NCBI GenBank assembly: GCA_964454845.1
Contig: CAYVVS010000005.1
Coordinates: forward strand, 1-46,660
Length of the DNA: 46,660 nt
Direction: 5' to 3'
DNA from: GCA-016700035 sp964454845
Lineage (GTDB): Bacteria; Patescibacteriota; Saccharimonadia; CAILAD01; GCA-016700035
The translations under genes and the position numbers were made by a program. Shown here in pieces: positions 1 through 7,949 of this stretch (its first letter is position 1; every line of letters begins with the position of its first letter). The notes under the pieces were generated by a model, which was not told the DNA's origin, made no database searches, and saw only the letters and a list, made by a program, of their open reading frames with translations.

Positions 1-532
1 ATATGAGTCGGGCCGCCAAAAGTATGATTACACCATTAACGCGCAGCTGAGGGATCAGAATAATGGTGCTGAGTCCGAGCAAAAGCGTGAAACAGGCATT
101 GAGAAAGAATAGGAAGCGAGATTTGATGCCGCGTGATCGCCAGGCAACTACAAACTGCACGGCGCCATCTATGGTAAATAATATTCCCAATATCAGTGCT
201 ACAAAGCCGATCGAGATATTCTCGTTGGTAAGAAAGATTAAGCCGGCTCCAATATCAATCAGGGAGTGGATCAAAATAAGAACAATCCCACGTAAGCTGT
301 AACCCTTACTGCTTTTGCCGAGAAAGAGCTGCACGAGTTTTAGTCCACCGCTGGCGATAAGTCCAAAACTTAAGAGAATCTGCAAAGGATCAAAGAAGAT
401 AAATGGTGCTTCTACAATGAGTATGCCCGCGAGTATAAAAAGCGAGCCGATCACTGCAAGGCGAGTGCGATGTTGGCGGATAACTAAAAGTTCACTACTC
501 AGGGCGGCGGTTGTAGATTTTTTGGTGGACAT
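1..532 (-). CDS. DUF308/HdeD-like membrane protein, partial at the left edge
   Basis: The minus strand reads open from an ATG at 532 to the window edge (177 codons visible, C-terminus missing). The product begins with a short polar segment and then alternates hydrophobic segments with Gly-rich turns, giving about five membrane spans in the visible part. The pattern of repeated two-helix units with 'LILGIFFTIDGAVQF'-like segments is what the HdeD/DUF308 family shows; that assignment is by pattern only. The start has a TATACT box at 549-544, 11 nt upstream, so the transcript would be nearly leaderless. It is transcribed divergently from the next gene. Function is unknown; HdeD of E. coli is linked to acid resistance, which cannot be assumed here. 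Two plus-strand ORFs over this stretch are shadows of it. Confidence 0.7.
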   Translation of the reverse strand, partial: MSTKKSTTAALSSELLVIRQHRTRLAVIGSLFILAGILIVEAPFIFFDPLQILLSFGLIASGGLKLVQLFLGKSSKGYSLRGIVLILIHSLIDIGAGLIFLTNENISIGFVALILGILFTIDGAVQFVVAWRSRGIKSRFLFFLNACFTLLLGLSTIILIPQLRVNGVIILLAARLI

Positions 533-615
533 AATTGTTTATCAGTATACGAACACTTCTAGCTAAAATACAGCCCCAGATAGACGATTTTTTTTGGTGG
601 GTGTAGTATGCACGT

Positions 616-1686
616 ATGGTGCGTGCAAAAAACATAGTCTTCGAGCGCGCTCGCATTGCCGAGCAGCAGGCTCTGCGCTGGGGAATACTGTCGGCCTTGT
701 TGGCTGCAGCGGTGGCACTGGCCTGGTATTTGGGTAAAGGTGCGCAACTTGTTCCGCTGACAGGTGATCTCTCAATTACACGTTTGGCGGTATATCTAGG
801 TGCATTGGCAAGTTTTCTATTCTTTGCGTATTTCTACCGCGCTGGTGAACAGTGGCTACATAAAAATACTCAACAACCACTCCCTAAGCGTTGGATTTTT
901 TGGCGCGACACGCTAACTTTGGCGTTCGCATATGCAATCGTGTCCATAGCGGCAATGGCTCTAGCGGCCTTTGTATTTTCAAAAGCCTTTATTGGCTTGG
1001 AGTTAGATCCGTATAGTTCGGCATTAGCTGTGGGTGTTGTAGTGGGTATGGTAGCGTATGTAAATATTAATTTGGCCTATACCGTCTCAGTTAATCGAAT
1101 TTTGGCAGTATTGGGTATTGTGTTGGTCGGTGGAGTGCTGTTTGCGATGGTTACCAACGGTCAGGCAGATTGGTGGCAGGTGCATTTTAGCTACCTTGGT
1201 ATGTCCCAGTCTAATGCCGCTCGAGCGTTCAATTTTACCCTCATCTTCTCTGGCTTGGTGATGCTAGCGCTTACCGAAAACTTGTTTAATACTCTCGCCC
1301 CCGCATTTGATGGCAAAAATTCTGGTATGCGTTTTAATGTTATAAAGGCAGCTTTTGTATTTATTGCTATCGCCCTGGCTTGCGTTGGTATTTTTCCGTA
1401 TGAGGCCGATAGCATAAATGCCACCCTGCATAATCTTTCGGCGTACGGCATGGTGCTAGGTTTTCTTTTTCTGATTTCTACTTTGCGCTGGACATCTCCT
1501 AAACTCTCTCCGGAATTCTTTGTGCTTTCTTATATGATGGGTGGAGCATTAATAGTCTGTTACGCACTATTCGCGTTTGTAGGTTATTTTAATCTCACGG
1601 CTTTCGAACTCTTAAGCTTTGGAATTAGCTTTGCATGGCTTATGCTATACCTAAAGAATTTGTCGCAATTAATAGAAAAGAGGTAG
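616..1686 (+). CDS. Polytopic membrane protein, DUF998/Frag1-like
   Basis: This 356-aa protein is almost entirely hydrophobic, with about nine or ten membrane helices starting near residue 20 and no signal peptide. A segment near residues 250-290 (an FPYEAD motif followed by a TLHNLSAYG motif and another helix) resembles the pattern of DUF998/Frag1-type membrane proteins, a family without a settled biochemical role. A TAGTAT hexamer at 604-609 lies 6 nt upstream of the ATG and could be a -10 box for a leaderless message. The next gene starts 3 nt after its stop, so the two are very likely cotranscribed. Family assignment is tentative; that it is a real integral membrane protein is secure. Confidence 0.65.
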   Translation: MVRAKNIVFERARIAEQQALRWGILSALLAAAVALAWYLGKGAQLVPLTGDLSITRLAVYLGALASFLFFAYFYRAGEQWLHKNTQQPLPKRWIFWRDTLTLAFAYAIVSIAAMALAAFVFSKAFIGLELDPYSSALAVGVVVGMVAYVNINLAYTVSVNRILAVLGIVLVGGVLFAMVTNGQADWWQVHFSYLGMSQSNAARAFNFTLIFSGLVMLALTENLFNTLAPAFDGKNSGMRFNVIKAAFVFIAIALACVGIFPYEADSINATLHNLSAYGMVLGFLFLISTLRWTSPKLSPEFFVLSYMMGGALIVCYALFAFVGYFNLTAFELLSFGISFAWLMLYLKNLSQLIEKR

Positions 1687-1689
1687 GAA

Positions 1690-2076
1690 ATGGCACAAAA
1701 TTCTGTACAAAGAAATATGAGCACTTCATCATCTTCGGCGGAGTGGCAAAATGGCATGTCGCTTATTGTCGGGATTGTGATTATTTTGGTTGGTGTTGGG
1801 TTTCTTTCTGCAATTCTTGCAAAATCGGACATGGCTAACCTTATTCCTCGTCAGTCGGTGCCAATTTTGGTATTTCTTGGGGGAGTAATTATGACCGGTG
1901 CTGGTAAGGCGGCTCAAGGTTTGGGACTGATGGTCCTCGGATTGCTGTTTATTCTTCGCAATATGGGCGTGTTTGATACCAATACTTTTGATACGGCATG
2001 GTATGGAATTTTGGTACTCGTTGGTTTGCTGTTTGTTCTCATGGCTCAGGTTAAGCCAAAAGATAAAAAAGCCTAG
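1690..2076 (+). CDS. Small membrane protein with three or four helices
   Basis: This 128-aa protein follows the preceding gene after 3 nt, with an AGGA element in front of the ATG. A polar N-terminal stretch of about 20 residues rich in Ser precedes a first helix (about residues 22-42). Two to three further hydrophobic segments follow, and the protein ends in a basic PKDKKA tail. I do not recognise a family. The Gly-rich helices and short loops are similar to small LiaF/DUF5668-like membrane proteins, but no diagnostic motif is visible. A weak hairpin (2069-2083) overlaps the stop codon and may end the two-gene unit. Confidence 0.6.
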   Translation: MAQNSVQRNMSTSSSSAEWQNGMSLIVGIVIILVGVGFLSAILAKSDMANLIPRQSVPILVFLGGVIMTGAGKAAQGLGLMVLGLLFILRNMGVFDTNTFDTAWYGILVLVGLLFVLMAQVKPKDKKA

Positions 2077-2115
2077 GCGGCTTGTAAGATTTTTCACCGG
2101 TTTATGAAGTGCTTA

Positions 2116-2124
2116 TGGTATAAT
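2116..2124 (+). promoter_or_regulatory. Extended -10 promoter
   Basis: TGG followed by a perfect TATAAT (2119-2124). Transcription would start near 2131, giving a leader of about 17 nt before the ATG at 2148. No good -35 is visible, as is usual for extended -10 promoters. Confidence 0.6.
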
Positions 2125-2147
2125 AGTGCTCGTAGATTCGGGGGATT

Positions 2148-2711
2148 ATGGCTTACGGACCAACGTTAAAAAACACATCAAACCGCACAACAAAGCTGAA
2201 ATGGCTACTCGTAGCAGTGGTCGTATTGGCAGTTTTAGGGCTTGGCGGTTTCTTTGGTTATCGTTGGTATATGGACAGCAAGGCTCAGGACCCAGTATCT
2301 GAGCAGAATCAGCAGGAGAGCACTCAGGATGAAGAAGTTGGCGTACAAGATAATCTCACTCCTTCACCAAGTACAACCACTAGCCCTGTGAGTAGTATTC
2401 CAGACCAAGAACAACAGGCCTCGAACAGTACTGGCATAACAATTTCATCGCCGAGTGCAGGCTCTACCGTGAAAGCCGGCACTAAGTTAGAGGGCACAGC
2501 GCCAACTGCATACACAAAAGTTTCGTATCGTATTCAAAGTGATGAGCGCGGACTGGTTGGACAGGGCGAATTAAATGTCGTGAAGGGTAAATATTCGGGA
2601 ACAATCGGATCTGGTGGTGCTAGCGGGAATGGCTACATTGAGGTGTTCGTTGTAAGCGCTAATGGTAACGAAGAGAAGCACACAAAAGTAACCGTAAAGT
2701 TGGGTGGCTAA
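2148..2711 (+). CDS. Membrane-anchored protein with one extracellular Ig-like (Gmad2-type) domain
   Basis: The 187-aa product has a basic cytoplasmic N-terminus, one transmembrane helix (about residues 19-41), and a Gln/Glu/Ser/Thr/Pro-rich linker (about 45-95) that looks like an extracellular stalk. A C-terminal beta-rich domain of about 90 residues begins with ISSPSAGSTVKAG and ends with a run of alternating beta residues. The 'SP..G..V..G..L.G.A' opening is the pattern of bacterial Ig-like domains such as Gmad2. It is probably a type II membrane protein displaying one domain at the surface. A short polyG stretch just before the ATG is too close to be an ideal Shine-Dalgarno. The next gene starts 22 nt downstream, so they are likely cotranscribed. 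Confidence 0.65.
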   Translation: MAYGPTLKNTSNRTTKLKWLLVAVVVLAVLGLGGFFGYRWYMDSKAQDPVSEQNQQESTQDEEVGVQDNLTPSPSTTTSPVSSIPDQEQQASNSTGITISSPSAGSTVKAGTKLEGTAPTAYTKVSYRIQSDERGLVGQGELNVVKGKYSGTIGSGGASGNGYIEVFVVSANGNEEKHTKVTVKLGG

Positions 2712-2733
2712 TATGACTTGGAGGGTGAAAACT

Positions 2734-4830
2734 ATGAAGCGAACTTTTAGCACGCTTGTTGCAAGTATCGGTCTTTTTGCAGTAGTAGTGCTCTTTGCTG
2801 CACCGGCACACGCGGCCTATAACTCCAATAATATTATTGATGATGGTCGTTTTACGAACCATACAACAATGGACGAAGCCGCCATTCAGGCTTTTATGAA
2901 TGCACGCAATAGTGGGCTTAAAAACTATGTAGATCCTTCAGTTAATCAATCGGCGGCAAAAATTATTCGTGATGCGGCTTGGGACTTTGGTATCAATCCT
3001 CAAGTCATTATGGCGACCCTGCAAAAAGAGCAGTCGCTGATGACCAATCCATCGCCATCGGCCTCTAATATTAATTTCGCCATGGGCTATGGCTGCCCAA
3101 CTACTGGCAGCTGCTCGTACCCAGGGTTTTATCAGCAGGTGAGGAATGGGAGCTGGCAACTTCGTTTTAATATGCATCGAGCGGCCGGTAACAATGGTAC
3201 CTGGACCGGTCCATCCGGTGCAGTGTGGGGTAACTCTTCAATTTCGTACGCCTGCCGTAATGCGACCAGCTACTACAGCACAGGATTATTTCCGGGGCGC
3301 AACGTAACGTTTTACGCTCATACCAACGGTCAAGCCTATGCCACAATCAATATTGCAAATGCTTCTACGGCGGCCATGTATTGTTATACCCCGCACGTCT
3401 ATAACCCAAGCGGCGCTCCAGTGTACTACTCAGGTAGTTATAACTTTGTAGTTTTTTACGAACGTTGGTTTGGTCCAACAACTGGAGAAGCGTATAAATC
3501 TGAGTATGCCGGACAGTCCAGCTATAAAACCCTCTCGCCATCAGTAACTACGGCAGTTGGTCATATACGCTATAGAAATATAGGTAATGAAACGTGGTAC
3601 GACGATATTGGTTTATCTTCCGCTCCGGCAGGCACTAAGCCAGTCCATCTAGCAACTTCGAACCCACTCAATCGCAGCAGTCCGGTGGGCTACCCATGGG
3701 GAGGTGATCGCAATCGACCGACCGGCGCCTTTGCGGCTGTCTATGAATCTGATGGTGTAACTCCTGCTGCGGATCAGCACAGGGCAGTTACAGGGCAAAT
3801 TGTTCAATTTAATATTACTTTTGGTGCAGATAATACCGTTCCGGAAGGTGTCTATCGCGAGTTTTTCCAACCTATCGTTGAAGGTGGATCAACCATGAAT
3901 ACGCCAGGTACTTATCTTGATATAACGGTACAGCGACCTACGTATACCTCTCAGTTTTCAGGCCACTGTGCGTATCCAACAATGGTTGCCAATAATAGCT
4001 CTGCACCGTGTTTTATGAGATATAAAAATACTGGAAACGTCCCGTGGTACGATAGCTCCTCTGCGGCAGCAAATAATGCAAAACCAGTTGTTTTGTCTAC
4101 TGCTAGATCGGTGAATCGCTACAGTCTACTTGGTACCTTATGGAACCGTGATCAGAACCGTGCCTCCACCCGCTTTGCAGCAGTGTATGAGGCGGATGGC
4201 ACAACTCTTGCTTCTAATCAAGCAGTAGCGCAACCTGGTCAGATAGTGCAATTCAACTTTAATCTTTGGGCTGCCCAAGTGCTTCGGCCAGGTGTCTATC
4301 GTGAGTTCTTCCAACCCATCGTTGAAGGTGGTTCAACTATGAATGACCCCGGTACGTTTATAGACATAACTGTGCAGGCCCCGACATATGTATCTCAATT
4401 TGCTGGACAGTGCGCGTATCCAATAATGGTTGCCAATAATAGCTCTGCACCCTGCTTCTTGCGCTATAAGAACATAGGTAATGTTACTTGGTATGATGGG
4501 GTGACGGCTCCAGCTAATGGTGCACGTCCAGTAGTACTTGCTACTGCGCGATCAATTAATCGCTACAGTCTACTCGGAACTTTATGGAACCGTGATCAGA
4601 ACCGTGCTTCTACCCGCTTTGCAGCAGTGTATGAGGCAGATGGGGCAACCCCTGCTTCCAATCAAGGCGTTGTGCAGCCAGGGCAAATCGTGCAGTATAA
4701 CTTTAATCTGTGGGCAGCGGCTGTACTTAGCCCAGGTGTCTATCGCGAGTTTTTCCAGCCAATCGTAGAAGGTGGAACTACTATGAATGATCCAGGTACG
4801 TATATAAATATTACTGTCAATCGTCCATAA
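2734..4830 (+). CDS. Secreted SLT/lysozyme-like protein with three Ig-like repeats
   Basis: The start is set at the ATG at 2734 because GGAGGG (2720-2725) sits at correct spacing and the protein then opens with a textbook signal peptide cleaved after AHA (about residue 27); in-frame ATGs further upstream would spoil it. Product is 698 aa. Residues about 33-255 form a lysozyme-like fold of the type found in secreted SLT proteins: a conserved DDGRF opening, LQKEQS with the likely catalytic Glu near residue 99, paired Cys residues, and a closing FYERWFG motif. Three repeats of about 148-150 residues follow, each with 'N.G...W', 'NR.S..G..W..D.NR' and 'GVYREFFQPIVEGG' motifs, resembling NBR1-type Ig-like domains. 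It is most likely a secreted wall hydrolase or binding protein that cuts or grips peptidoglycan, its own or that of a host cell. Activity is inferred. Confidence 0.75.
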   Translation: MKRTFSTLVASIGLFAVVVLFAAPAHAAYNSNNIIDDGRFTNHTTMDEAAIQAFMNARNSGLKNYVDPSVNQSAAKIIRDAAWDFGINPQVIMATLQKEQSLMTNPSPSASNINFAMGYGCPTTGSCSYPGFYQQVRNGSWQLRFNMHRAAGNNGTWTGPSGAVWGNSSISYACRNATSYYSTGLFPGRNVTFYAHTNGQAYATINIANASTAAMYCYTPHVYNPSGAPVYYSGSYNFVVFYERWFGPTTGEAYKSEYAGQSSYKTLSPSVTTAVGHIRYRNIGNETWYDDIGLSSAPAGTKPVHLATSNPLNRSSPVGYPWGGDRNRPTGAFAAVYESDGVTPAADQHRAVTGQIVQFNITFGADNTVPEGVYREFFQPIVEGGSTMNTPGTYLDITVQRPTYTSQFSGHCAYPTMVANNSSAPCFMRYKNTGNVPWYDSSSAAANNAKPVVLSTARSVNRYSLLGTLWNRDQNRASTRFAAVYEADGTTLASNQAVAQPGQIVQFNFNLWAAQVLRPGVYREFFQPIVEGGSTMNDPGTFIDITVQAPTYVSQFAGQCAYPIMVANNSSAPCFLRYKNIGNVTWYDGVTAPANGARPVVLATARSINRYSLLGTLWNRDQNRASTRFAAVYEADGATPASNQGVVQPGQIVQYNFNLWAAAVLSPGVYREFFQPIVEGGTTMNDPGTYINITVNRP
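3502..4827 (+). repeat. Three tandem Ig-like coding repeats (about 444-450 bp each)
   Basis: Units begin near 3502, 3952 and 4396, spaced 450 and 444 bases. Units 2 and 3 are very similar at DNA level (for example 4111-4200 against 4555-4644 differ at only a handful of sites), while unit 1 is diverged. This points to a recent duplication or ongoing gene conversion between units 2 and 3. Confidence 0.85.
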
Positions 4831-4852
4831 GTAGCTCAGATTAAAGTTTTCT

Positions 4853-4861
4853 TGATATAAT
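4853..4861 (+). promoter_or_regulatory. Extended -10 promoter of fcl, leaderless
   Basis: TGA plus perfect TATAAT at 4856-4861. Only 7 nt separate the box from the ATG at 4869, so transcription should start on or next to the start codon. No Shine-Dalgarno fits. Confidence 0.7.
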
Positions 4862-4868
4862 TTAGAGC

Positions 4869-5828
4869 ATGTCACAACTTTCTCAATCTTTTTGGAAAAA
4901 TAAAAAAGTTCTCGTAACGGGCGGTTCTGGCTTTCTCGGCTCGGCACTTGTTCGCCAGTTAGATCGGTTAAATGCAGAATTCGTTACTCCATCGCACGCT
5001 GATTATGATCTGGTCAGTGGCGATGCGGTGCGTAAAATGTATGCGGATAATCCTGGAGTGGATATAGTTATTCATCTGGCTGCAAAAGTTGGCGGTATTG
5101 GTGCTAACCGCGAGCACCCAGGCTCATTTATGTACGATAACCTTATGATGGGCACGCAGTTAATGCATGAAGCGTATCTTGCGAAGATCCCTAAATTTGT
5201 AGCACTTGGTACGGTTTGTGCATATCCAAAGCATACCCCAGTGCCGTTTAAAGAAGATGACCTTTGGGATGGCTATCCTGAAGAAACGAATGCACCCTAT
5301 GGTCTCGCTAAAAAGATGATGCTTGTTCAAAGTCAGGGCTATCGTGAAGAATATGGATTTAACTCAATCTTTCTTTTGCCTGTAAATCTTTATGGTCCCA
5401 ATGATAATTTTGATCCGGCATCAAGCCATGTTATTCCGGCGCTCATCAAAAAGTGTGTAGATGCCGTAGAGAATAACGATAAAGAAATTGTGGTATGGGG
5501 AACTGGTAAGGCTTCTCGAGAGTTCTTATATGTAGATGATGCAGTTGAGGCTATATTGCTTGCTGCTGAGCGCTATAACAGTTCAGAGCCGGTCAATATT
5601 GGTTCCAGTTTTGAAATTACCATCAAAGACCTCATCGAAATTATCGTGAAAGAAACTGGTTTTACGGGAAAAATTACTTGGGACACCACTAAGCCAGATG
5701 GACAGCCTCGGCGCAAGCTCGATGTGTCCCGTGCTAAGAAAGAATTTGGCTTCGAATCGCAAACAAGTTTTGAAGAAGGCCTACGTAAAACCATCGCCTG
5801 GTATCGAGAAAATCGCGTCAACCTGTAG
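4869..5828 (+). CDS. fcl: GDP-L-fucose synthase (GDP-4-keto-6-deoxymannose epimerase/reductase)
   Basis: This 319-aa extended SDR enzyme performs the last two steps of GDP-L-fucose synthesis: 3,5-epimerisation of GDP-4-keto-6-deoxymannose and NADPH reduction. Visible features are the nucleotide motif GGSGFLG (residues 18-24), KVGGIGANREHP (about 73-84), which is typical of this family, the Cys in TVCAYP (117) at the epimerase position, and the catalytic YGLAK (144-148). The PVNLYGP motif follows. Length matches the family. It opens the glycan locus; its pathway partner gmd lies about 9.7 kb away on the opposite strand. The product would feed the two fucosyltransferases encoded at 8638 and 10713. 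The assignment is firm. Confidence 0.93.
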   Translation: MSQLSQSFWKNKKVLVTGGSGFLGSALVRQLDRLNAEFVTPSHADYDLVSGDAVRKMYADNPGVDIVIHLAAKVGGIGANREHPGSFMYDNLMMGTQLMHEAYLAKIPKFVALGTVCAYPKHTPVPFKEDDLWDGYPEETNAPYGLAKKMMLVQSQGYREEYGFNSIFLLPVNLYGPNDNFDPASSHVIPALIKKCVDAVENNDKEIVVWGTGKASREFLYVDDAVEAILLAAERYNSSEPVNIGSSFEITIKDLIEIIVKETGFTGKITWDTTKPDGQPRRKLDVSRAKKEFGFESQTSFEEGLRKTIAWYRENRVNL

Positions 5829-5834
5829 TATAAT
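5829..5834 (+). promoter_or_regulatory. -10 box before wzm
   Basis: A perfect TATAAT starts at the base after the fcl stop codon, 10 nt before the ATG at 5845. It would give a transcript with at most a few leader bases, separate from fcl read-through. Confidence 0.6.
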
Positions 5835-5844
5835 TATCTACTAG

Positions 5845-6669
5845 ATGGAACACGTTGTAGTCATTCGTCCTAAGAAACGACTCGCAATCGACTGGAAGGA
5901 GCTCAAGGAATACCGCGAGCTCTTCTTCTACTTCGCTTGGCGTGATGTAAAGGTGCGCTACAAGCAAACCGCAATTGGTATTTTGTGGGCAATTTTGCAG
6001 CCATTTATTCAGATGGTGGTATTTACGCTGTTCTTCAATAAAGCTGTGGGTATAGAGACGGGCTCAGCCGTTCCTTATGCAATTTTTTCTTATACTGGCT
6101 TATTATTCTGGAACTATTTCTCGCAGGCTTTGCAGCGTTCGGCAAATAGCCTTGTAGATAATCAGGCTGTTGTAACAAAGGTGTATTTTCCGCGCATTAT
6201 TCCACCAATTTCCTCCACGATTGTCTCGTTTATAGATTTTTTGTTTGCGTCGATTATTTTTATAGGCCTCATGATTTATTTTCAGTTTGTACCAACTCTC
6301 TTGGGTGTACTTCTAGTAATTCCAGCTATAATAGTGACCTTCCTAGCTGCTACTGGACCGGGCCTCTTCCTAGCTGCAGTTAACGTGAAATACCGTGACG
6401 TGAAGCAGGCATTGCCGTTTCTTATTCAACTAGGCCTGTTCCTTACGCCAGTTATCTATCCGGTTACAGCCATCCCCGAGCAGTACCAGTGGCTACTGTA
6501 TTTAAACCCAATGACAGGCGTGATTAATGCAATGCGTGCAAGCCTACTTGGAGCTGGAGAAATTAACTGGGCCCTTACGGCGCTTTCGGTTGCGATGGCA
6601 GTTATTATGTTTATTGGTGGATTGTATTACTTCAAGGGTAGAGAAAAGGAATTTGCGGATATTATATGA
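5845..6669 (+). CDS. wzm: ABC-2 type polysaccharide export permease (Wzm/TagG-like)
   Basis: This 274-aa inner-membrane permease has about six transmembrane helices. It carries the family signature region ELFFYFAWRDVKVRYKQT followed by the first long helix (residues about 30-70), and the later Gly-Pro-rich loop with KYRDVKQALPF (about 182-192), which is the coupling region of Wzm/TagG/RfbA proteins. Length is typical. It overlaps the ATPase gene by 4 nt (ATGA), so the two are translationally coupled. Together they should move a lipid-linked glycan made by the downstream glycosyltransferases across the cytoplasmic membrane. The substrate cannot be read from the permease. Confidence 0.9.
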   Translation: MEHVVVIRPKKRLAIDWKELKEYRELFFYFAWRDVKVRYKQTAIGILWAILQPFIQMVVFTLFFNKAVGIETGSAVPYAIFSYTGLLFWNYFSQALQRSANSLVDNQAVVTKVYFPRIIPPISSTIVSFIDFLFASIIFIGLMIYFQFVPTLLGVLLVIPAIIVTFLAATGPGLFLAAVNVKYRDVKQALPFLIQLGLFLTPVIYPVTAIPEQYQWLLYLNPMTGVINAMRASLLGAGEINWALTALSVAMAVIMFIGGLYYFKGREKEFADII

Positions 6670-7949
6670 GCAAGCCAGCTATAGAAATTAAGGACCTATC
6701 TAAGGCATATATGATTGGTCATGAGCGAGAAGCCATGGCTGGCACGATGACGTTTCGGGATTCGCTGGTAAATATTGCCCGTAAGCCTTATGAGCTTTTT
6801 ACTGGCCATCAACTAAAAAAAGAAAAATTCTGGGCGCTAAAGGATGTCAATCTAGAAATACAACAGGGTGATGTAGTTGGCATTATTGGTCGCAACGGAT
6901 CGGGGAAATCAACTCTTCTCAAAGTTTTGTCTCGCATAGTGGAACCAACCAAAGGTGAAGTGATAATGCGCGGCCGCGTCGCGAGCTTGCTTGAGGTAGG
7001 AACAGGTTTTCATCCTGAGCTTACTGGACGTGAGAATGTATATTTTAACGGTGCCATTCTTGGAATGACCCGTAAGGAGATACAGTCTAAATTTGATGAG
7101 ATTGTAGCATTTTCAGAAGTTGAGAAATTTTTGGATACGCCTGTAAAATTTTATTCTTCTGGCATGTATGTGCGACTTGCGTTTGCAGTTGCGGCTCATC
7201 TTGATCCGGATATTCTCATCGTTGATGAAGTGCTAGCTGTAGGGGATGCGGCTTTCCAAAAGAAATGTTTGGGGAAGATGAAAGATGTGGCTGGGCAAGG
7301 GCGAACCGTATTATTTGTTAGCCATAGCATGGATTCAGTACGGAAGTTGTGTACAAAGGGGCTTTATATCAAGGCAGGAGAACAGCAAGGTACGATCGAG
7401 GATATAGATAAGGCTATAGGGAAATATACAAACGATATATCTACAGAGCTGAGTACCGAATGGGTTAAAAATGATGAGAATTTTTTCTCGAATGATTGGT
7501 ATGATATTAATAGTATGAGAATTACTGACTCTAAGTTTAGTACTATTAAGAAAATACCTACAAAAGATAGTGAAGCATGGATTGAGATAGAGGGTACCTT
7601 CAATAAAATTAGTCCAGAATTGAAGCTGGGTTACACCCTTTATTCTGATGAAGGGACAATTCTCTATACTTCTGTGCAGACTGATATTGAAGAGAAAAAA
7701 TGGCCAAAACTTAAGACTGGTACTTTTAAGCTTCGTTCAAGATTACCTTTTTCAATGCTGAAGACAGGAAAGTATATTTTAGAGATGAATTCAAGTATTC
7801 ATAATAAAAAAATGCTCAGTGGCTTAGGGCTTGAAGCCCCTAGTATTAGCTTTGAGATTATTGGAGATGCCAGTAAATCCCCCCACTATGTATTGTCTCG
7901 CGAGGGGGTGATTGCACCTATAATAACGTGGGAGTATAAAAATGATTAA
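6666..7949 (+). CDS. wzt: ABC-2 polysaccharide export ATPase with C-terminal substrate domain (Wzt-like)
   Basis: The 427-aa protein has the nucleotide-binding domain of the Wzt/TagH family: Walker A GRNGSGKST (75-83), a variant signature FYSSGMYVRLAFA, Walker B ILIVDE followed by VLAVGD, and a switch His in FVSHSM. After about residue 245 comes a beta-rich domain of roughly 180 residues in the place where Wzt proteins carry a glycan-binding domain. In that family the domain can recognise the cap of the exported polymer, so export may depend on terminal modifications such as methylation. From about 7370 the DNA becomes AT-rich with ATA and AGA codons, unlike the first half of the gene, which suggests a recombination joint between the two domains. 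It overlaps the next gene by 8 nt. Confidence 0.9.
   Translation: MSKPAIEIKDLSKAYMIGHEREAMAGTMTFRDSLVNIARKPYELFTGHQLKKEKFWALKDVNLEIQQGDVVGIIGRNGSGKSTLLKVLSRIVEPTKGEVIMRGRVASLLEVGTGFHPELTGRENVYFNGAILGMTRKEIQSKFDEIVAFSEVEKFLDTPVKFYSSGMYVRLAFAVAAHLDPDILIVDEVLAVGDAAFQKKCLGKMKDVAGQGRTVLFVSHSMDSVRKLCTKGLYIKAGEQQGTIEDIDKAIGKYTNDISTELSTEWVKNDENFFSNDWYDINSMRITDSKFSTIKKIPTKDSEAWIEIEGTFNKISPELKLGYTLYSDEGTILYTSVQTDIEEKKWPKLKTGTFKLRSRLPFSMLKTGKYILEMNSSIHNKKMLSGLGLEAPSISFEIIGDASKSPHYVLSREGVIAPIITWEYKND

Noticed and set aside
63..566. Two plus-strand ORFs at the left edge
   Set aside because: They oppose a longer minus-strand frame with clear membrane helices, a promoter and a start at 532; their own translations are basic and featureless.
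2065..2095. Terminator after the small membrane protein
   Set aside because: The AAGCC/GGCTT stem is only five pairs and the T-run is several bases away; too weak to list as a terminator.
2704..2733. Upstream in-frame ATGs of the SLT-like protein
   Set aside because: They would put a polar tail before the signal peptide, and the Shine-Dalgarno lies between them and the chosen ATG.
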